A stretch of DNA of 64,000 bases, taken from Allacma fusca. Taxonomy: Eukaryota > Arthropoda > Collembola > Symphypleona > Sminthuridae. How positions within the stretch are numbered: the stretch's first letter is position 1; the number at the start of each line of letters is the position of its first letter. This document shows positions 37,226 to 50,464 of this stretch, piece by piece. Location: the NCBI GenBank assembly GCA_947179485.1, contig OX359246.1:41085632-41149631 (forward strand), given 5' to 3'. Below the pieces are notes generated by a model that saw only the letters and a program-made list of their open reading frames with translations, searched no databases and was not told where the DNA came from. The position numbers and the translations under genes are program-made.

Positions 37226-37563
37226 CTGAAATTTTGACAGGTAAAAATTAAGCGAAAGTGATGAAAAAGAATTTGAGCATAAAATTGTCTAGGAGAGGAA
37301 CCGAGTATTTTTTCATTCACACCTTAAATGTTTTACCCAGAATTTCTGAAACATCTTCAAATTCTCTCAAAATAATTATAAAGGAAAATTCTCACAATAA
37401 GTGTTGGAGAAGAAACAATTAATGACGACACCGGGCAATGTATGTGAAACAAAGATATGAATTATTTCATAAAGATTTCACCGGGATCAAAGGTTTATCT
37501 TTTTATTTTGATCTTAAGTCTATCTTTTGCGCACTGCACCTGGAATTTTTTAAGTAGACTAAT

Positions 37564-38044
37564 GTAACGTTCACATTGCGCTTCTGCAAGCTAAATTTTT
37601 TCGTCAGCAAGCTAGCTTGCTGAGCGAACGGTCTGCAAGTTGATTTACTTGCACGTATGGAAGTTTTGTTCACATTGGTTTTCAGCTGCAAGTGCAAGCA
37701 ATTTGTCTGTTGGCAACGTACGGTTAGCGACTTCTTCTATACGTCGTAAATTTAACACGGTGCAGAATAGAAATCGACAGAAATTTAACATTGCGCGGCA
37801 TAGGAGTTGGTTGAAGAAGTTAACAAGGAACTCAGTGGGAAATGCAAGCATGTTCATCAGCTTGCAGAGGAAAGTAGAAGCGAGTTCTACTTCACTTCTG
37901 CAAGTAAAATCGACCCTCTGCAAGTCGCATCTGCAAGTAAAATGCTTGCAGAGGCGACCAATGTGAACAGAACTTGCAGCGCTGCAAGTAAATACTTGCA
38001 GAGGCGACTTTTTGCTTGCAGAAGTGGCAATGTGAACGGTATAT
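37564..38044. mobile_element. MITE with CTTGCAG-rich interior
   Basis: Imperfect terminal inverted repeats of about 27 bp: left TAACGTTCACATTGC then CTTCTGCAAGC, right (reverse complement) TACCGTTCACATTGC then CTTCTGCAAGC. The motif CTTGCAGA/TCTGCAAG recurs throughout. No convincing target duplication was found, so the superfamily is undetermined. A 108-residue frame inside looks fortuitous. Confidence 0.65.
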
Positions 38045-38256
38045 AATGATGATTAAATCTCCTTGAAAATTGCAACACGCCGAGAAATACATATACTTAT
38101 TATGGTCTATAAAAAATACATTTACATACATGAAATATTTTTGAATCACATCTTCCATGAAACTTCAAAATGTCCACATTCCATCCTAATATAATTGAAA
38201 TGAAAGATAAATTAATAAACATTAAAGTAACCATACAAGCCAAAGCTTTCAGAAAT

Positions 38257-39628
38257 TCAGAAAGCTATTAATAACTCCACAACTCTACAAAGGACAAAGT
38301 CGACGAAATTAGGCGCAGATGTCCTCTCAAGGGGTTTAAAACTTCCGACCATTAAACCTACTAACGGAATTGAATTGATTGATTTAATAATTCCTTTTTC
38401 TTCAGACTCCAGTCGCTTATTTGTAGCTATAATAATTAACATTTCGTTTTTACATTCCTTTATTTTGACAGGTAGCTCAAATGTTCGCTCATAAAGTATC
38501 ACAAATGCTACTGACGACGTACATGCTACGAAGCACATGGCACTGAAGTACAACTTATGCAAAGGGAACACTCGAACACAAAAGTAGAAAAGTAAAATCG
38601 ATGATGTCAGAAAAAATATTTTGCTGTAAAAAACTGCGAAGCCAGCGACCTCGTTAAATAGCTGGATGAGCAGTTGCAGTCTGCGTAGTCCAAAATAACT
38701 ATTTCGAATCTGAGATTTGTACCAAGCCCGTACACCAGATGGTACTGCTCTGCAAATTTTCATAAATGTTTTTTAATTATTACAATATTATTATTCCTTT
38801 TAATCATCGTGATTAATATATAGTTTTGAGAATACATTTGAGCAGCTCTGAAGGAAAAGCCTTACTTGAGAGATTCCAAGTTGATTTCTGCTAAGTTAAA
38901 GCACATGTCGAAAAACAAAGTTTCAGCAAAAATCGCAAAAAAACCAATTGAAACGTAAATCCACATTATGCAAAACTCCAGGGCAGCGAATACAGCCTTT
39001 AGTATTGAACACTGAAGGTGGATTGGAAGGTTAGAGTACAAATAATTGGAGCTTAAAGGATTAATAAGAAACACCACGACGTAGAGGAAGGGTAGAGACA
39101 ATGCTACCAGGGGTACAAATATGAGAAAAATTTGATGCCGCTTCATCCTTCGAAATCTTGACCAATCATTGGACAGGACTCCTAAAAATTGAATGAATAA
39201 TAATAGACATGTACATTTTCGCATCTTCATGGAAGTTATTTTAAGTATTGAGGCATAATTATGTAATACATACCTGGGTAATATCCTAGCATGTTATTAA
39301 ATACGCAAATGTACACATCTGGATATTGCCAAAATATAGTCCTCCATGTAAGGGCATTTTGAATTATAATTGCAATACATAACGTACACGGGAGCTGTGC
39401 CATGTCCAGAAAGTTGTGATGTTGAATATAAAATAAAGATTTACAAATAATTATGAACAGATTAGCAGATCCTATGAAAATGTACACGTAGTGAATAAAC
39501 AATTTCGGCAGTAAGGTTTCAGCACAAAGATTTCCCTCACGGTCTTGAACTTTTACAGGAAGAAAGCAAAGCTTTGACAAAACTTTTAGTAGAAAAAAAT
39601 TTAAGATCAAATCTTTCTTACAGATCAT
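38257..39628 (-). CDS. gustatory-receptor-like seven-helix protein 4
   Basis: Minus-strand exons 39628-39274, 39181-38866 and 38749-38257 (phases 1 and 2) give 387 residues. The last exon is 493 nt, the same length as in receptors 1 and 2, and intron phases are the same, supporting common descent despite very low sequence similarity. Hydrophobic helices are visible in each exon (for example FIHYVYIFIGSANLFIIIC, IFLIFVPLVALSLPFLYVVVF, IMWIYVSIGFFAIFAETLFF). The C-terminus has the expected short loop (SFKPLERTSAPNF) before a last helix. The start is the first in-frame ATG (MICKKDLILNFF). It is transcribed opposite to its relatives. Confidence 0.7.
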
Positions 39629-41072
39629 TTTTTTGTACCTCAGAAACTGTACATTATAATAGGTTTGTGTAACGCAACTATAGAACAAACTCTGGCTTTA
39701 CTTCCCACCCCAACTTTTCCATTTGGTCCTCGTCAAGTTTTGCGCGTGTATTCATTCTGAGAATAGTAAGTTGTTGTAAATTGCAAGGTTTTTTTCTCTT
39801 TAATATACATAATTATACATTTAGTAAGTCTTATTTCTATTTACATTATATATGCTAAGAATATTTAAATAAATTATTTTATATGTTGTATGTCACAGTT
39901 ATGTTTTATTTGATTTCAGACTTGCGTATGCCGACATGTAAATTTCAAACAAATAATATGTTCGATATATGTATGCATGTATAATCTCGAATTTTTGATT
40001 TCCAGTGATTTCTCATCTAAATACCCAATTGGGGCTTTTGTGAGGCTAGTAGCTCTACTCTAAGTAAATATACATAAAATAACTTCCACGTGGGCAAAAT
40101 TATCCTAGAAGAGGGACCATTAGGTCGTAATTGAAATATTCGTTGTATTTGTCATCTCCATTAGACGCTCACAAAGGGACTTATGTATATATGGATTTTT
40201 GGAATTTTATAAAGTTACCTCACCGGGTGGAATGTTTGAAATAATTCTATAGATCCATAAAACCACTATTAATTTTTGAATGAAATATCCTAAAATAGTC
40301 ATTGCATGTGTATCCTTAATCCTTAAGAAAGTACACACGTACATATGTTTAAGGACTGTATCTATTACAAATCAGCTCTTACAGCGCTAATTTTGTCGTT
40401 TATATAGTAGGGATGTTCATATGTCTCTATGTACTAATGTACATGTATGTAGGCCTGCCTTCATTACCGCCAGAACCACAACAAATACCACTTTTAGCCT
40501 TAAGTTGACAAGAATTATTTCAGGCTCAGTCCTCCCTGCGTGTGAGTAGGTAATGTAAGAGGTTCAAATTTTGACACCTACCGTGGTTCTCACAAGAAGA
40601 CAAATTAACACTGTGTTAAACGAAATGGGTTCAGATATTTTTACCTTTTAGAGAAAATGCTCGTAATAGCAGGACCTTTGCAGCACTGTCCATCTCCAGT
40701 AGTCCCGCTAGCTTAAAATATTTATAGATGCTTGTGACGTTTATACGTGCTCTCCTTTACAGTATGAGACATTCTGTAATGGCAACAATTACGACACTGG
40801 TAAATGAATGACGGATAGTGTTCTGTTTCGTCCCTTCTTACTTGCAAAATTTCAACAGTAAAGTCAAAAATAAATAGCACAAAAATACTAATTTTAACAA
40901 AATTGTTACGTCTGAACGTTTATTGCTCGCATATTTTCCAATGCGTTTGGTCTTTAAAATGTAGTCAACATAAAATTTGGTAAATCAGGAAATTATTGTG
41001 CAATCCCATCAAACGTTAGAAACAAAAAGTTGTGGTAATAATTACTAATAGTTAATACTGTGAGGTCTAAAA
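39629..41072. other. intergenic, no gene seen
   Basis: No supported exon. An inverted polyadenylation hexamer (TTTATT, 40919-40924) may serve the minus-strand lectin. Confidence 0.4.
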
Positions 41073-41778
41073 TTATTCGCAGATGAAATGCATAGCGGCA
41101 CTGCAGTTGGCATCACGCCAGTACAAGTCAGAAACACCACGGGTAGCCAAATAGACACAGTTAATATCATCCAAGGCATCGGGCTGACCAACAAACCATC
41201 TAGTGTAGAAAAAGGGCTCGTGAGTGGAATCCCATTCCCAGACACCTTCAGCTACCTCATGACCAGAGCTCCAGCTTTGACCCTTAATAACGGTGGAGTT
41301 TTCTAAAAAAAATTGAAGGTCCATAAGTTTTTAATTTTCAAAATTTTTATGACAGTGCTAAAAAACAAGTTACATCTATAGCTGTAACAAAAGTAGTTCT
41401 AACTTACCAATGGCGCCATTTCCACTAGCACGAAGTAAACGAACCAAGTTTCTGTCCTTATCAGCGGAGTCAACTGACACCAAAGATCTGTTAGTGTCCC
41501 GACAGGCTTGTCTGGCCTCAACCCATGGTAGCTGTAAATAATAGTACCAGCTTCATAAATTTGAAAATATTTTGTTACAATAAGCAGCCCTTGTATTTGC
41601 AAAATTTCTGTAAATAACAAAGCGTTTTTTCTTGCCAATATTTTAGAAATGTTAGGGACTCTAAATTACTTACAGTATTGTCGGAGAAATAGAACGGTCC
41701 CAGTTGGATGAAAGCAGAGAAGCTGGTTGTAGCCAAGAAAGCCACTACTGCCAGGGAAACTAAAATAGCCTTTGCCAT
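41073..41778 (-). CDS. secreted C-type lectin, single CTLD
   Basis: Exons 41778-41674, 41531-41408 and 41302-41073 give 152 residues. Residues 1-22 form a signal peptide (MAKAILVSLAVVAFLATTSFSA). The rest is one C-type lectin domain: start GPFYFSDNT, Cys45 in EARQAC, VWEWDSTHEPF, then GQPDALDDINC, LYWRDANC and a terminal HFICE, giving the four canonical Cys. The QPD triplet (116-118) is the galactose-type determinant of calcium-dependent sugar binding; WRD stands in the usual WND position. One N-glycosylation site (NST, 78-80). Such proteins act as soluble pattern-recognition or mucosal lectins in arthropods; galactose specificity is inferred from QPD alone. Confidence 0.88.
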
Positions 41779-42161
41779 TTTTTGAGTATGTAATTTTGAA
41801 AAAACTTAAACTGTGGTTAAGCTCAACTTGGAAGATGACTGACTTAGTTAATGGAGACTTGATGCGGGTATTTATACCCAAATTTTGGTCGCCCTTATCA
41901 GATGTATGGAAAGCATGTCAGATTAGTAACTCGCGTCCTTTTGTTTGGTTCCATACATTGTATGTACATTATCGGAACCGATGATTACTTTGAGTCTTGC
42001 ACCGGCTTATCAACCCGACAAATTTTCTGATCTGGATTGAGTTTTGCAAATCTTTACCTCGCACTCCAACAATAGTTTGATGGACGTGGTATCTGTCACG
42101 TAGGCTCATTTCATATTGAAATCATCTATAATGTGTTAGGATTTTGAAACGTTCTAGACAA
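41779..42161. other. 5' flank of the lectin gene
   Basis: No coding exon. TATTTATA-like sequence at about 41868-41875 could be part of the lectin promoter. Confidence 0.3.
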
Positions 42162-43369
42162 CAGTCATGGGCAATTGGTTTTCCTTGCCTTTAGCATTGT
42201 CATAAAAATGAAATACAATAACACCTGCCTTTTCGCCTTTCCTGCGTCATATTTCGCAGTTTGCCCTTATCTGAGAAGTAAGTTAATATTTGTGCCTTTC
42301 ATGCCTTTTTGCACCATTTCGGAATGCCTTGTCTAGCCTTAAATGCCCTTTTCGTTGAAAAATAGGACTGGGTGCCCATAACATGAGGCTGGGCCTGGGT
42401 CAATGTGCAGTATGATGTCATTATGCATAGAACGTGTTTGACATGGACGTCAGTCAGTGTTCCTGTACCAAAGCAGTTAAAGTTTGTTTTAGAAAACCAT
42501 CGTTCCGCGACTATGAATTACACGAAGGGTGACATCAGCTCCTACCATCCCTCTTTACTTTCTGTATTGCATTATGACTCATTTCAAAAATTTCCGATAC
42601 AAATTTCTGAAAAAATGAAAATGTTTTAAAGATATTTTGGTAATTTTTAAAAAATAGTGTTAGACAGTGTTAGATAGTACGGACTGGTATGTGTATAAAA
42701 ATTGCATTGAAATTGATGGAACAGTTCAGGAGAAATTTTACATACGAACATGTGGACCGATTTCAACTCATCCGAGGAAGTGGTCAAAATAATGCTTACA
42801 AAAATTTTGAACAAAATCGGTCAATCAGTTTCGGAGTAAAAGTGCGAGGAGTATAGATTTTTTTACACGCCGACCGATTTCAATCAATAACGAACTCAAA
42901 CGAGTCTTTGACGTAAACAATGTTAACAAAAATTTTGACGAAATCGGTAGATTAGTTTAGGGGCGAAACTGCAGGACATTCATACAGACTCATGGACCCG
43001 CGGACCCCCGGTCAACACAATTTTATAAGAGTGCTGCCGCCGCCCTAAAAATAAGTCTCGCGCAGTAACGATTCAAGGCTTTTCTATCGTCGTCTTTTCG
43101 ACGTAATGTTTTTTACGTGTGTATGGAAAGCATGTGAAACGTGTTCACTGCAATTTCTCGCAGTAAGATGCCCTTGATCATACTTACTTTAATCCTTAGC
43201 ATAATTTGAGCCTTCCTATAACTTTGCCTTTCTACTGAATTGCTTTGTACTTTTATAAATGTTTAAGCCTTCCTCCCTCCTTGCCTTCATTGAAGACGTT
43301 TTTGAACGCCTTCTATCCATTTTTCCTTATTACTACTAGGCATTCTCCAAGGCAAGGTGCCCATGATTG
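42162..43369. mobile_element. hAT-type element 5
   Basis: The left end CAGTCATGGGCA and right end (reverse complement) CAATCATGGGCA are inverted. A perfect 8-bp duplication CTAGACAA lies at 42154-42161 and 43370-43377. Subterminal sequence is rich in GCCTTTC/GCCTTCC motifs. The interior holds two imperfect copies of a unit of about 115 bp (42760-42980) containing ACCGATTTCAA and AAAATCGG. No transposase frame. Confidence 0.85.
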
Positions 43370-43377
43370 CTAGACAA

Positions 43378-45261
43378 TCTATATAAACGTGTACAGGAAC
43401 ACAAATTTTGTTCTTTGCACGTTGTTGCTTCTTGCATATATGTTTCACCCGTGTTAGGGCTGAACAATTAGGGACAGTAATGAGACCCAGTTATAATCAA
43501 ATCAATCACTCAAGATAAGGGAAATAAACAAGAGAAGCCTTGAAAGAGACGGTTTTCCTGCTCACGTCCACCTGCAATACCGTGGGTACAAATCTAGTTA
43601 CTTATGCAGTAAGTTTCACTAATAATCATGACTATTTAGGAATGCTGACCCGTCTTTTTCTCAAACGAAATACCGGCCACTGGGCTGGTCGGGTTTGAGT
43701 CATAAATAATTTCAGATCATAGATAGGTAGGCTGTTCTATTTAATTTCTATTTTTTTTATATTTCTTTGTATTGTATTGATGGGAAAGTTTCAACCGGAC
43801 ACGCTTGTAAATTTTGAGTATGGGCTTGAAAGAAGTGGATAAGGAAAAATTTAAGAAAATTTGTCATTTCCTAATAAAATTGAATACTAATAAAGTGTCT
43901 ACATGTATATAAGGTATACACGTTTGTATATTTCTGATACAAGTAATTGCTTATAAGTACAGGAGATTTTACGAAAGTTCAACGGTTGCTTTTAAAACGA
44001 ACAGAAGTAATTATTTTAAGTTAGAGTTTGGAAATGTTATAGGAAAATATAGAGAGCGAATAACTGTAGTTACACATGTTACACACACGCTTAACTTGTA
44101 TATAAAGCAGATTTTATCCAGGTTCTTTCCCAAACCAATTGTTGCAACCGATTTTCCATTATTCAAAACCATCTGAAATAATAAGCCATCTAAAGATATT
44201 ACATTTTTGATCCTTAGCTTTGAACAGCCCTACAAAATCTTTATTTAACGTGCACTATTAGTAAGGCGTGCTTTGCGGTTTACTATGTCCCACTAGAATG
44301 TTCAAATCAAGAAAAGGGAGGATTCATTTGTGATTATGATGTTTTATATTAATATGGTCTACTCTCCATATAACAATCAACAACGTCCCAACGGCATACA
44401 CAATTACGTTCTTATAAGGGAATGCCGTTATTCCAATTTTGAATACTAGATCTAGTCATAAAGATGATCTTGGATGGTTGAAAATTATAAATGATCATAT
44501 ACGACCTCAAAAGATGAAATGCATTAATAGTGAAACTTTTAGGCATTCTCTCTCAAATAATTAATGTTTCAGGAGAAATATTCCTTGAATAATTCACTGA
44601 CGTTATTAAATTCCATTATAGGCGGAAAGAAAAAAAATGTGACCTTTAAGAAAGTTTCGTTATGACGTGTGCAGTTAAAACGGGTATAATTTAATATATA
44701 AAAACTCTTGGGTGACTCTTAAGGTGCGGCTACAAGGAGAGTCGATTATAACTACATCAGGGCGATGAAAAGTTAGGAATCTTTTTGAAATTTCTTTTCA
44801 AAAAGATCATACATGTTAGCTCAATGTTTTCGATATTTAAATTTAACAGTTTATCAGCATAGAAGTCACATTCAAATGATGTAATTATAGTAAATAGTAT
44901 TAAAATGGGCTTTCATTGAGGAAAATTGGGCTGATCGTGAGATGTCCCTATGAAGCATTCATTTCCGGTAAAGTAGTGCTGAATTGATTAGATCGTCAAA
45001 GAAGTAATTTATTGTAAAAAATAAATAGTTAATTAAATTGACAAATTCGATTGGGTAAACTGTAATCTAATTTGAAAGTAACTTGAGCATAGTTCCAGCA
45101 ATAATAAAAAATATAAACAAGTAATCATACGTAGATTTAAACAAGGATTATTTCATAATAAGACTAGAGGCTAAGACTGAGAGCGATAAAATTATATATA
45201 ACTTTCTCATTACTTTATCACCATCATTTACCAAAAATATCAGTTGATCTGTCCCTAAAGA
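43378..45261. other. intergenic, no gene seen
   Basis: AT-rich. No exon or structured repeat supported. Confidence 0.4.
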
Positions 45262-46777
45262 TCACTGGAAAAGCTTAACTAGTAGATTGCTATCATTTTT
45301 TAAATCAATTCTCGCTGTTGTACAAGGCATACGTGAAATAATTTCCATAAAGTGCTCCTCAGTCTTAGGTAAGCGTTCAGCTAATTGAGTTAGAATTTTG
45401 TTAGTGGCAACTAAACGAACATTACAGTTCCTATCTTGAGCAATTCGTTTTCTCCACGTGTTCAATTCAGTCAATGCATGCCACTGCTGTTCATTGAAAT
45501 GATTTTTGTACTTCTCCATCCATTCATTCTCATTCCTTGCGGATAAGCCCTGTGTTTGAGCACTTTTGGATAATTCGTAGACAGACAGCAAATATCCGTT
45601 TTCAAGCTTCATCAAAAGCTCCTTCTGTTGATCGTACACGTTCAAAAGGAAATGGGAATCCTTTCTTGCAGCCTTAATTGTAGTTTCAGTAAGTGGCCTG
45701 CGCACAACAAAAAAACAGAGAACTTACATTTGCTAAAGCTCAAATAAATTCAAAAATATTTCTGCACGGAAAATACCTCTGCTTCCAGAAACCTCGATGA
45801 CTGCTTTCTATATTTATGTACTTATGCAAAAAATATCCAAACGTGTTAATCTCCTCATCCCGTTCCTCAATTATCTTCTCTGTCGACTTTATGATCCTCT
45901 CAGCCTTCCTGATGTCAAAGAGTCCAATTACATGAATACCAAAATCTTTCTTCAGACTGAGAATATCCACTACCTTCCCACAAAATGTAACCTGCAAGTA
46001 TTACACAATCAACTATTATCTCAATACCTAATCAAAACAATCACACTTATGATTTAATGACTATTACCTTCAAAATATATGGATTGGCAAAGATCTCATT
46101 CAATTCCTTCACAATTTCTTTTTCTAAACTCAAACAGTCAACTACATAATCCTTGAATCGCGTTGAAATTGTGATTAAACAAGCCAGTCTCTGGTAATTA
46201 GTGGAGGAGTTCTTGACACGAAAGCCAATCTCCATCACTTGAAGATCTCTCAATTCAGTCATCATTTCCTTGAATTTCTCTTCCGTATTGATAATATCCA
46301 TTGGAGTGTCCTGCACGTTTAAAACTGGCCACTTAACAAAACTATGCTTGAGGAACAACGGGGCTGGTCTCCAATCCCAAATACTTCTCTTTTTATCGGT
46401 GGCAATCCTAATAACAGATTAACAAATAGATTAACAGATCTTTTAAAAATGGAAATAAAATATACTCCAACAAATAATAATTTATTAGTTGCTCAATGAT
46501 AAAAATTTAATTACGTTGTTGAGCCAATGTTACGAGAAACTTCTGGAGTGGTCCAAGGAATGCTACATTTGGTCTGCAATAACTTTGACGCTTCCTGCTG
46601 TCGAAATGTCTCCAGTAATTCCAGATTCGGCTCATTTTTATTACGGACTGTCACACTCACGCTATTAAGATCCGGAGTAACATTTCTGGTAATTCCTTCC
46701 GTCGGAATTGTAATGCTACTGAATTTTCGAATCCCAGGGAAAGTACTTTTTTGAACAAATTTTGCCACAAGTGTCAT
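45262..46777 (-). CDS. Rrp6/EXOSC10-like protein with lost catalytic residues
   Basis: Minus-strand exons 46777-46515, 46407-46068, 45991-45777 and 45697-45262 give 417 residues. The order is an N-terminal region (1-125), a DEDD-type 3'-5' exonuclease fold (about 126-300) and an HRDC domain (about 325-410: NEQQWHALTELNTWRKRIA...KILTQLAERLP). Rrp6 trims RNAs with the nuclear exosome. Compared with EXOSC10 the Exo I VDLE motif reads IGFR (148-151), replacing both metal ligands. At Exo II the region is GKVVD (206-210), keeping only the last Asp. At Exo III YxxxD becomes AARKD (282-286), losing the Tyr. The fold and HRDC are intact with no stops, so this looks like an inactive paralog with a scaffolding role (inference), much shorter than the full enzyme. 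Confidence 0.72.
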
Positions 46778-48063
46778 TGCAGTATAAAAAAACTTATAAT
46801 ACTAAAAACATCTGCTTTTATAAGGAATGGTAAACAAACTGTAATTAAGTAAGATTTCTGGCAATAAACGAATAAAAATCTGGCAGGTCAAAATAATATG
46901 AAAAATATATAACGTGGATTTTGGAATTACGCGTGTAAGAGAAATGTTCCCTGTTCCCGCCTTTTTTCATACAAACTTGAATCTCTTGACAGTAAGGTTT
47001 TTATTGCATAGATGGGAAGTGCGTACATAATATTTTTTATTCACTGTTTACACATATAATTACATAAATGAAAAAGTTCCCCAAGAAAAGTGAAAGGTTT
47101 TTTAACATGAGCCCTAAAAATTCACACCAGTTTTGGAAATAACCTCCAAAGTCCGAATGGATTTCCCTACTGCTACAAAATGTGCAGGAAAAATGTAAAC
47201 TCCGGAAGTCCTGAAAGTAAAGACCAATTGGAATACCTGCATCCAACAGTTGGGTTACCCCAAAATCCATGCCCCCATTTTTTATATGGTTTTTCAAAAT
47301 TTTGACCTGGAATAATTAAAGAAACACCTGTAAATCTTGATCTTCCTTGCCTGCCAAGTGCTGCCGAAGATGGCATGAAATTTAGATACAGTTTGGGTCC
47401 ATTTGCAAGCTCTACCTCTAACATATTTTTTAATGAAAAAAATTATGGTCCTGGTCTTGGGTTCAAAATGTCAGAATTCAATTTTGAGGGGGTTTAGTAT
47501 TATGGAGAAATCGCAATTAATTTTGATGAGGATGTCGTAACTCAAAAATTTCCTCGTCAACATTTTGGCGCGGTAGCCAACATTACCAATATTGTGATCA
47601 AGATTTCATTAATTTTTTTTGTCAGAAATGAATGATGTCAGACTTGTCCCCGCCCTCCCCCCACCTTTAAGATAATTTTCTTTCGGTGGAGCTTTTGAAT
47701 TCGTTTTTTAATTTCATAGATATGCTGCCTGGAGCCCTCGAGTTCAAAATTTCTGAAACAGATATTTTGGAGCTAATAGCATATAGCAAAGCTGTTGTAC
47801 TTTCGAATAATAAAGATGTCGCACCTAGGTCATTGAAAGCTTATTTAAAAGGCACTGTCGTAGCCCTCAATACCTTGTGTTTATAGGTAACTTTTTACAT
47901 TAGAAAGTAATGTTATGAATTATTATGGGCTCCGGGGTCGAACGTTCGAAAGGTAATTTTGGTTATGATTTTGTTATTACTAATGTTAGTTTACGACGTA
48001 AACACGTAATAAGCAAGTACGTAAAGAATACGTTAGTATGGTTCTCTTGGATTCATTCGGTGA
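46778..48063. other. intergenic, no supported gene
   Basis: A minus-strand 83-residue frame at 47173-47424 (LEVELANGPKLYLNFMPSS...) reads like coding sequence for about 40 residues but has no relatives recognised and no splice context. Left unassigned. Confidence 0.3.
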
Positions 48064-50456
48064 CACTGCTGCCCCAGTCTAGTCAGACTTGGCTAGACTA
48101 GGAAGCAAAATGGACGTAAAAGAATAGACTTGACTTGACTGCGCATGGTGTTATAATTACGAGACTTGACTAGAATAGACTAGGGTAACTTGCGAAAACA
48201 TGGGACTTGACTACACTTGACTTGCTTGACTCCATGGAAAAGCTAGTCAAGTCGTAATTACTGGAGGCTCCCTCACGTAGCTGAAAAATAAAGCTAGAAA
48301 GCCAGCATTAAATTCCACTGTACACGAGGTGCTCATCGTCAGTACCGTTTAGTATGCTTAAACATATGGTTTCGTTTCGAAAGACCAAAACATGAAATTG
48401 TCTACTAGGTACGTGGAAACAGGCACTCCGGAACGTCCAAAAAAGTGGGGCGGACAACATTTTAAAATTAGTTTTCGTTACTTTGCTATTGGTCACATAC
48501 AAACGTATGTATGTACATATGTATAGGGTTACACAGTATTTTTCGTTAGTTAGCTCATATGAGCATGCAAAATATAAGACTTTTAATTTTTGTTCCAAAT
48601 TTTTTTTAAAGAACAAGTTTTTATAGAAGACACCAGCTAAATCTCATATATTAGACACATTTTCCTACACACAATAAATACTATCAAAATTTTATTGATT
48701 TCAAATAGTGGTATCAAAGAATCATTGAACTGATTGGCGATATATTTCCGGGAATGGTTCAATCTGTTCTTTCATTTTTGGCCTACACATGGTCCAAGTG
48801 TAGAACCATTCCTCTAGATCTGTTCCACATTTTTCGTCCCAGGAACATTCTCCAGTAGATTTACTGGTTTAGAAGTTCATGGTCTTTTCCATCCGTTGGA
48901 ACAGACCAAAATTTGTGTCGGTGAATTTTTTGATGTAAATGTTTCACCAAACAAAAATATTACATGTTAATTATTAATATCCTGAAATAAACTCCTTGGG
49001 TGACGTTTTAATACTCAGTTGAACTCTTTTCAATAATATTGGCGAGCTAAAACCTATTGAGTTTATAAATTCCTCCTAGACAATTTTCCGTTAAACTCGT
49101 ATACAGGAATGGTATTATCTGTCTGGTCCGACATTTTGGAACAGATTTATTGGTCTGGCATGAATTTGGAACGAAATTCAAAGCAAAAGTTTCAAATTGT
49201 TCAAACTTTTGATCCAGGTCAAGATTTTGGCCTGGATCAATCTGGCTAGAGGAGGTCAATATGTTCGGCATACGTAGCGGGAAATAATATTCCAAATTTA
49301 GTAATAGTAAAGAAAATTGGATAGAACAATATCCTCTAATTTTTGAATGGGCTGCGTTGCGTTGAATACCTAAGTTACTATTTGAATAATCACACAATTT
49401 CAACCCTGCAAGTTTTGCAATACTGGCATAAAATCGTTTGAATAAGTTCAAAATCATTATCAAGGATGAAAACGGTAGCTTTAAAAAAAGCGACTGCAGT
49501 ATGACCCACTACTTTCATTACTCAATTTTGGTAGTTACCTAGATGCGCCGATCTTCACATGCATGCATACACCAGGATGGAAAGATATTTATCGTTTGAG
49601 TAAACATTTTTGTCTAGAAGAGATAGTTTGTTGCGAGTTTTTTAAAAACGACTAACAGCAGTTTGTGGAGGATTTTAATAAAAATGAAGCTTCATAGGAG
49701 TTTTGACATCAAAAAGTTAAGAAAAGGTTAATTTGATTCTTAAAAGTGGGATGGGGACAGCAGCATAGCCTGTCCCTCCCTGACCTTTTTTGGGAGGGAC
49801 AATGTCCCTCCTGTCCCCCCTTATTCCGGAGTGCCTGCGTGGAAATGTTGATAAAAAATCAAGTTTTTAGTTACAATTTATTCCTTTACAATGCAACAGA
49901 TCAAAATTAAAACTAGGTTACATTTTCCACATTACTTTCTATAGTTAAAAGTATTGATTTTTGCAAAACAATCATCTGTGAATACTTTTCAAATCGCAGC
50001 TAAGAATTATAACCATTTTTTGAAATGCTTTCCTTGTTGGTAGAGGTCCTTGAATATATACCTGGTGTGATTTTGCTGGTTCACAACACAATCTTACTAA
50101 ATGTTATTCTTGTATTGATGTTGTAAACTACACGTGTTGTTTCTCATTTGTAAGTTGTTTTATGCAAATAAACATGAGCTGGTTTTTTGCGAGGTATTAG
50201 CTAAAATCAGAAAATTTTGAACATAAGGAATCTCAAATCGAGTTGAGAATCCAAATGAAAACATTTTTTTAAAATGCAGTGTGACTAGGGGAATTGCCTA
50301 GACTTGACTAGGGAACCAGCTGCAGAATCAAGACTAGGACTAGACTTGACTATTGTTACTTAAACATACAGCTGACTTGACTAGACTTGAATAGTTGCGG
50401 CTCTGAACTTTAAAGACTAGACTTGACTTGACTAGGCAGCCTGGCGGGCAGCAGTG
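48064..50456. mobile_element. hAT-type element 6
   Basis: Perfect inverted ends CACTGCTGCCC and GGGCAGCAGTG, with a perfect 8-bp duplication TTCGGTGA at 48056-48063 and 50457-50464. Subterminal zones (48075-48250 and 50290-50435) are packed with GACTTGACTAG repeats in mirrored orientation. The interior (48720-49260) contains GTTCCA/GGAACAGA-rich sequence related to other repeat fragments in the window, so a second element is probably nested. No transposase frame. Confidence 0.9.
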
Positions 50457-50464
50457 TTCGGTGA

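Noticed and set aside
37640-37966. 108-residue frame in the CTTGCAG-rich element
   Set aside because: It spans the element's repeated motif; no domain recognised and frames on the other strand are equally open.
47173-47424. 83-residue minus-strand frame (LEVELANGPKLYLNF...)
   Set aside because: Some coding-like character but no recognised family, no start or splice support; not called.
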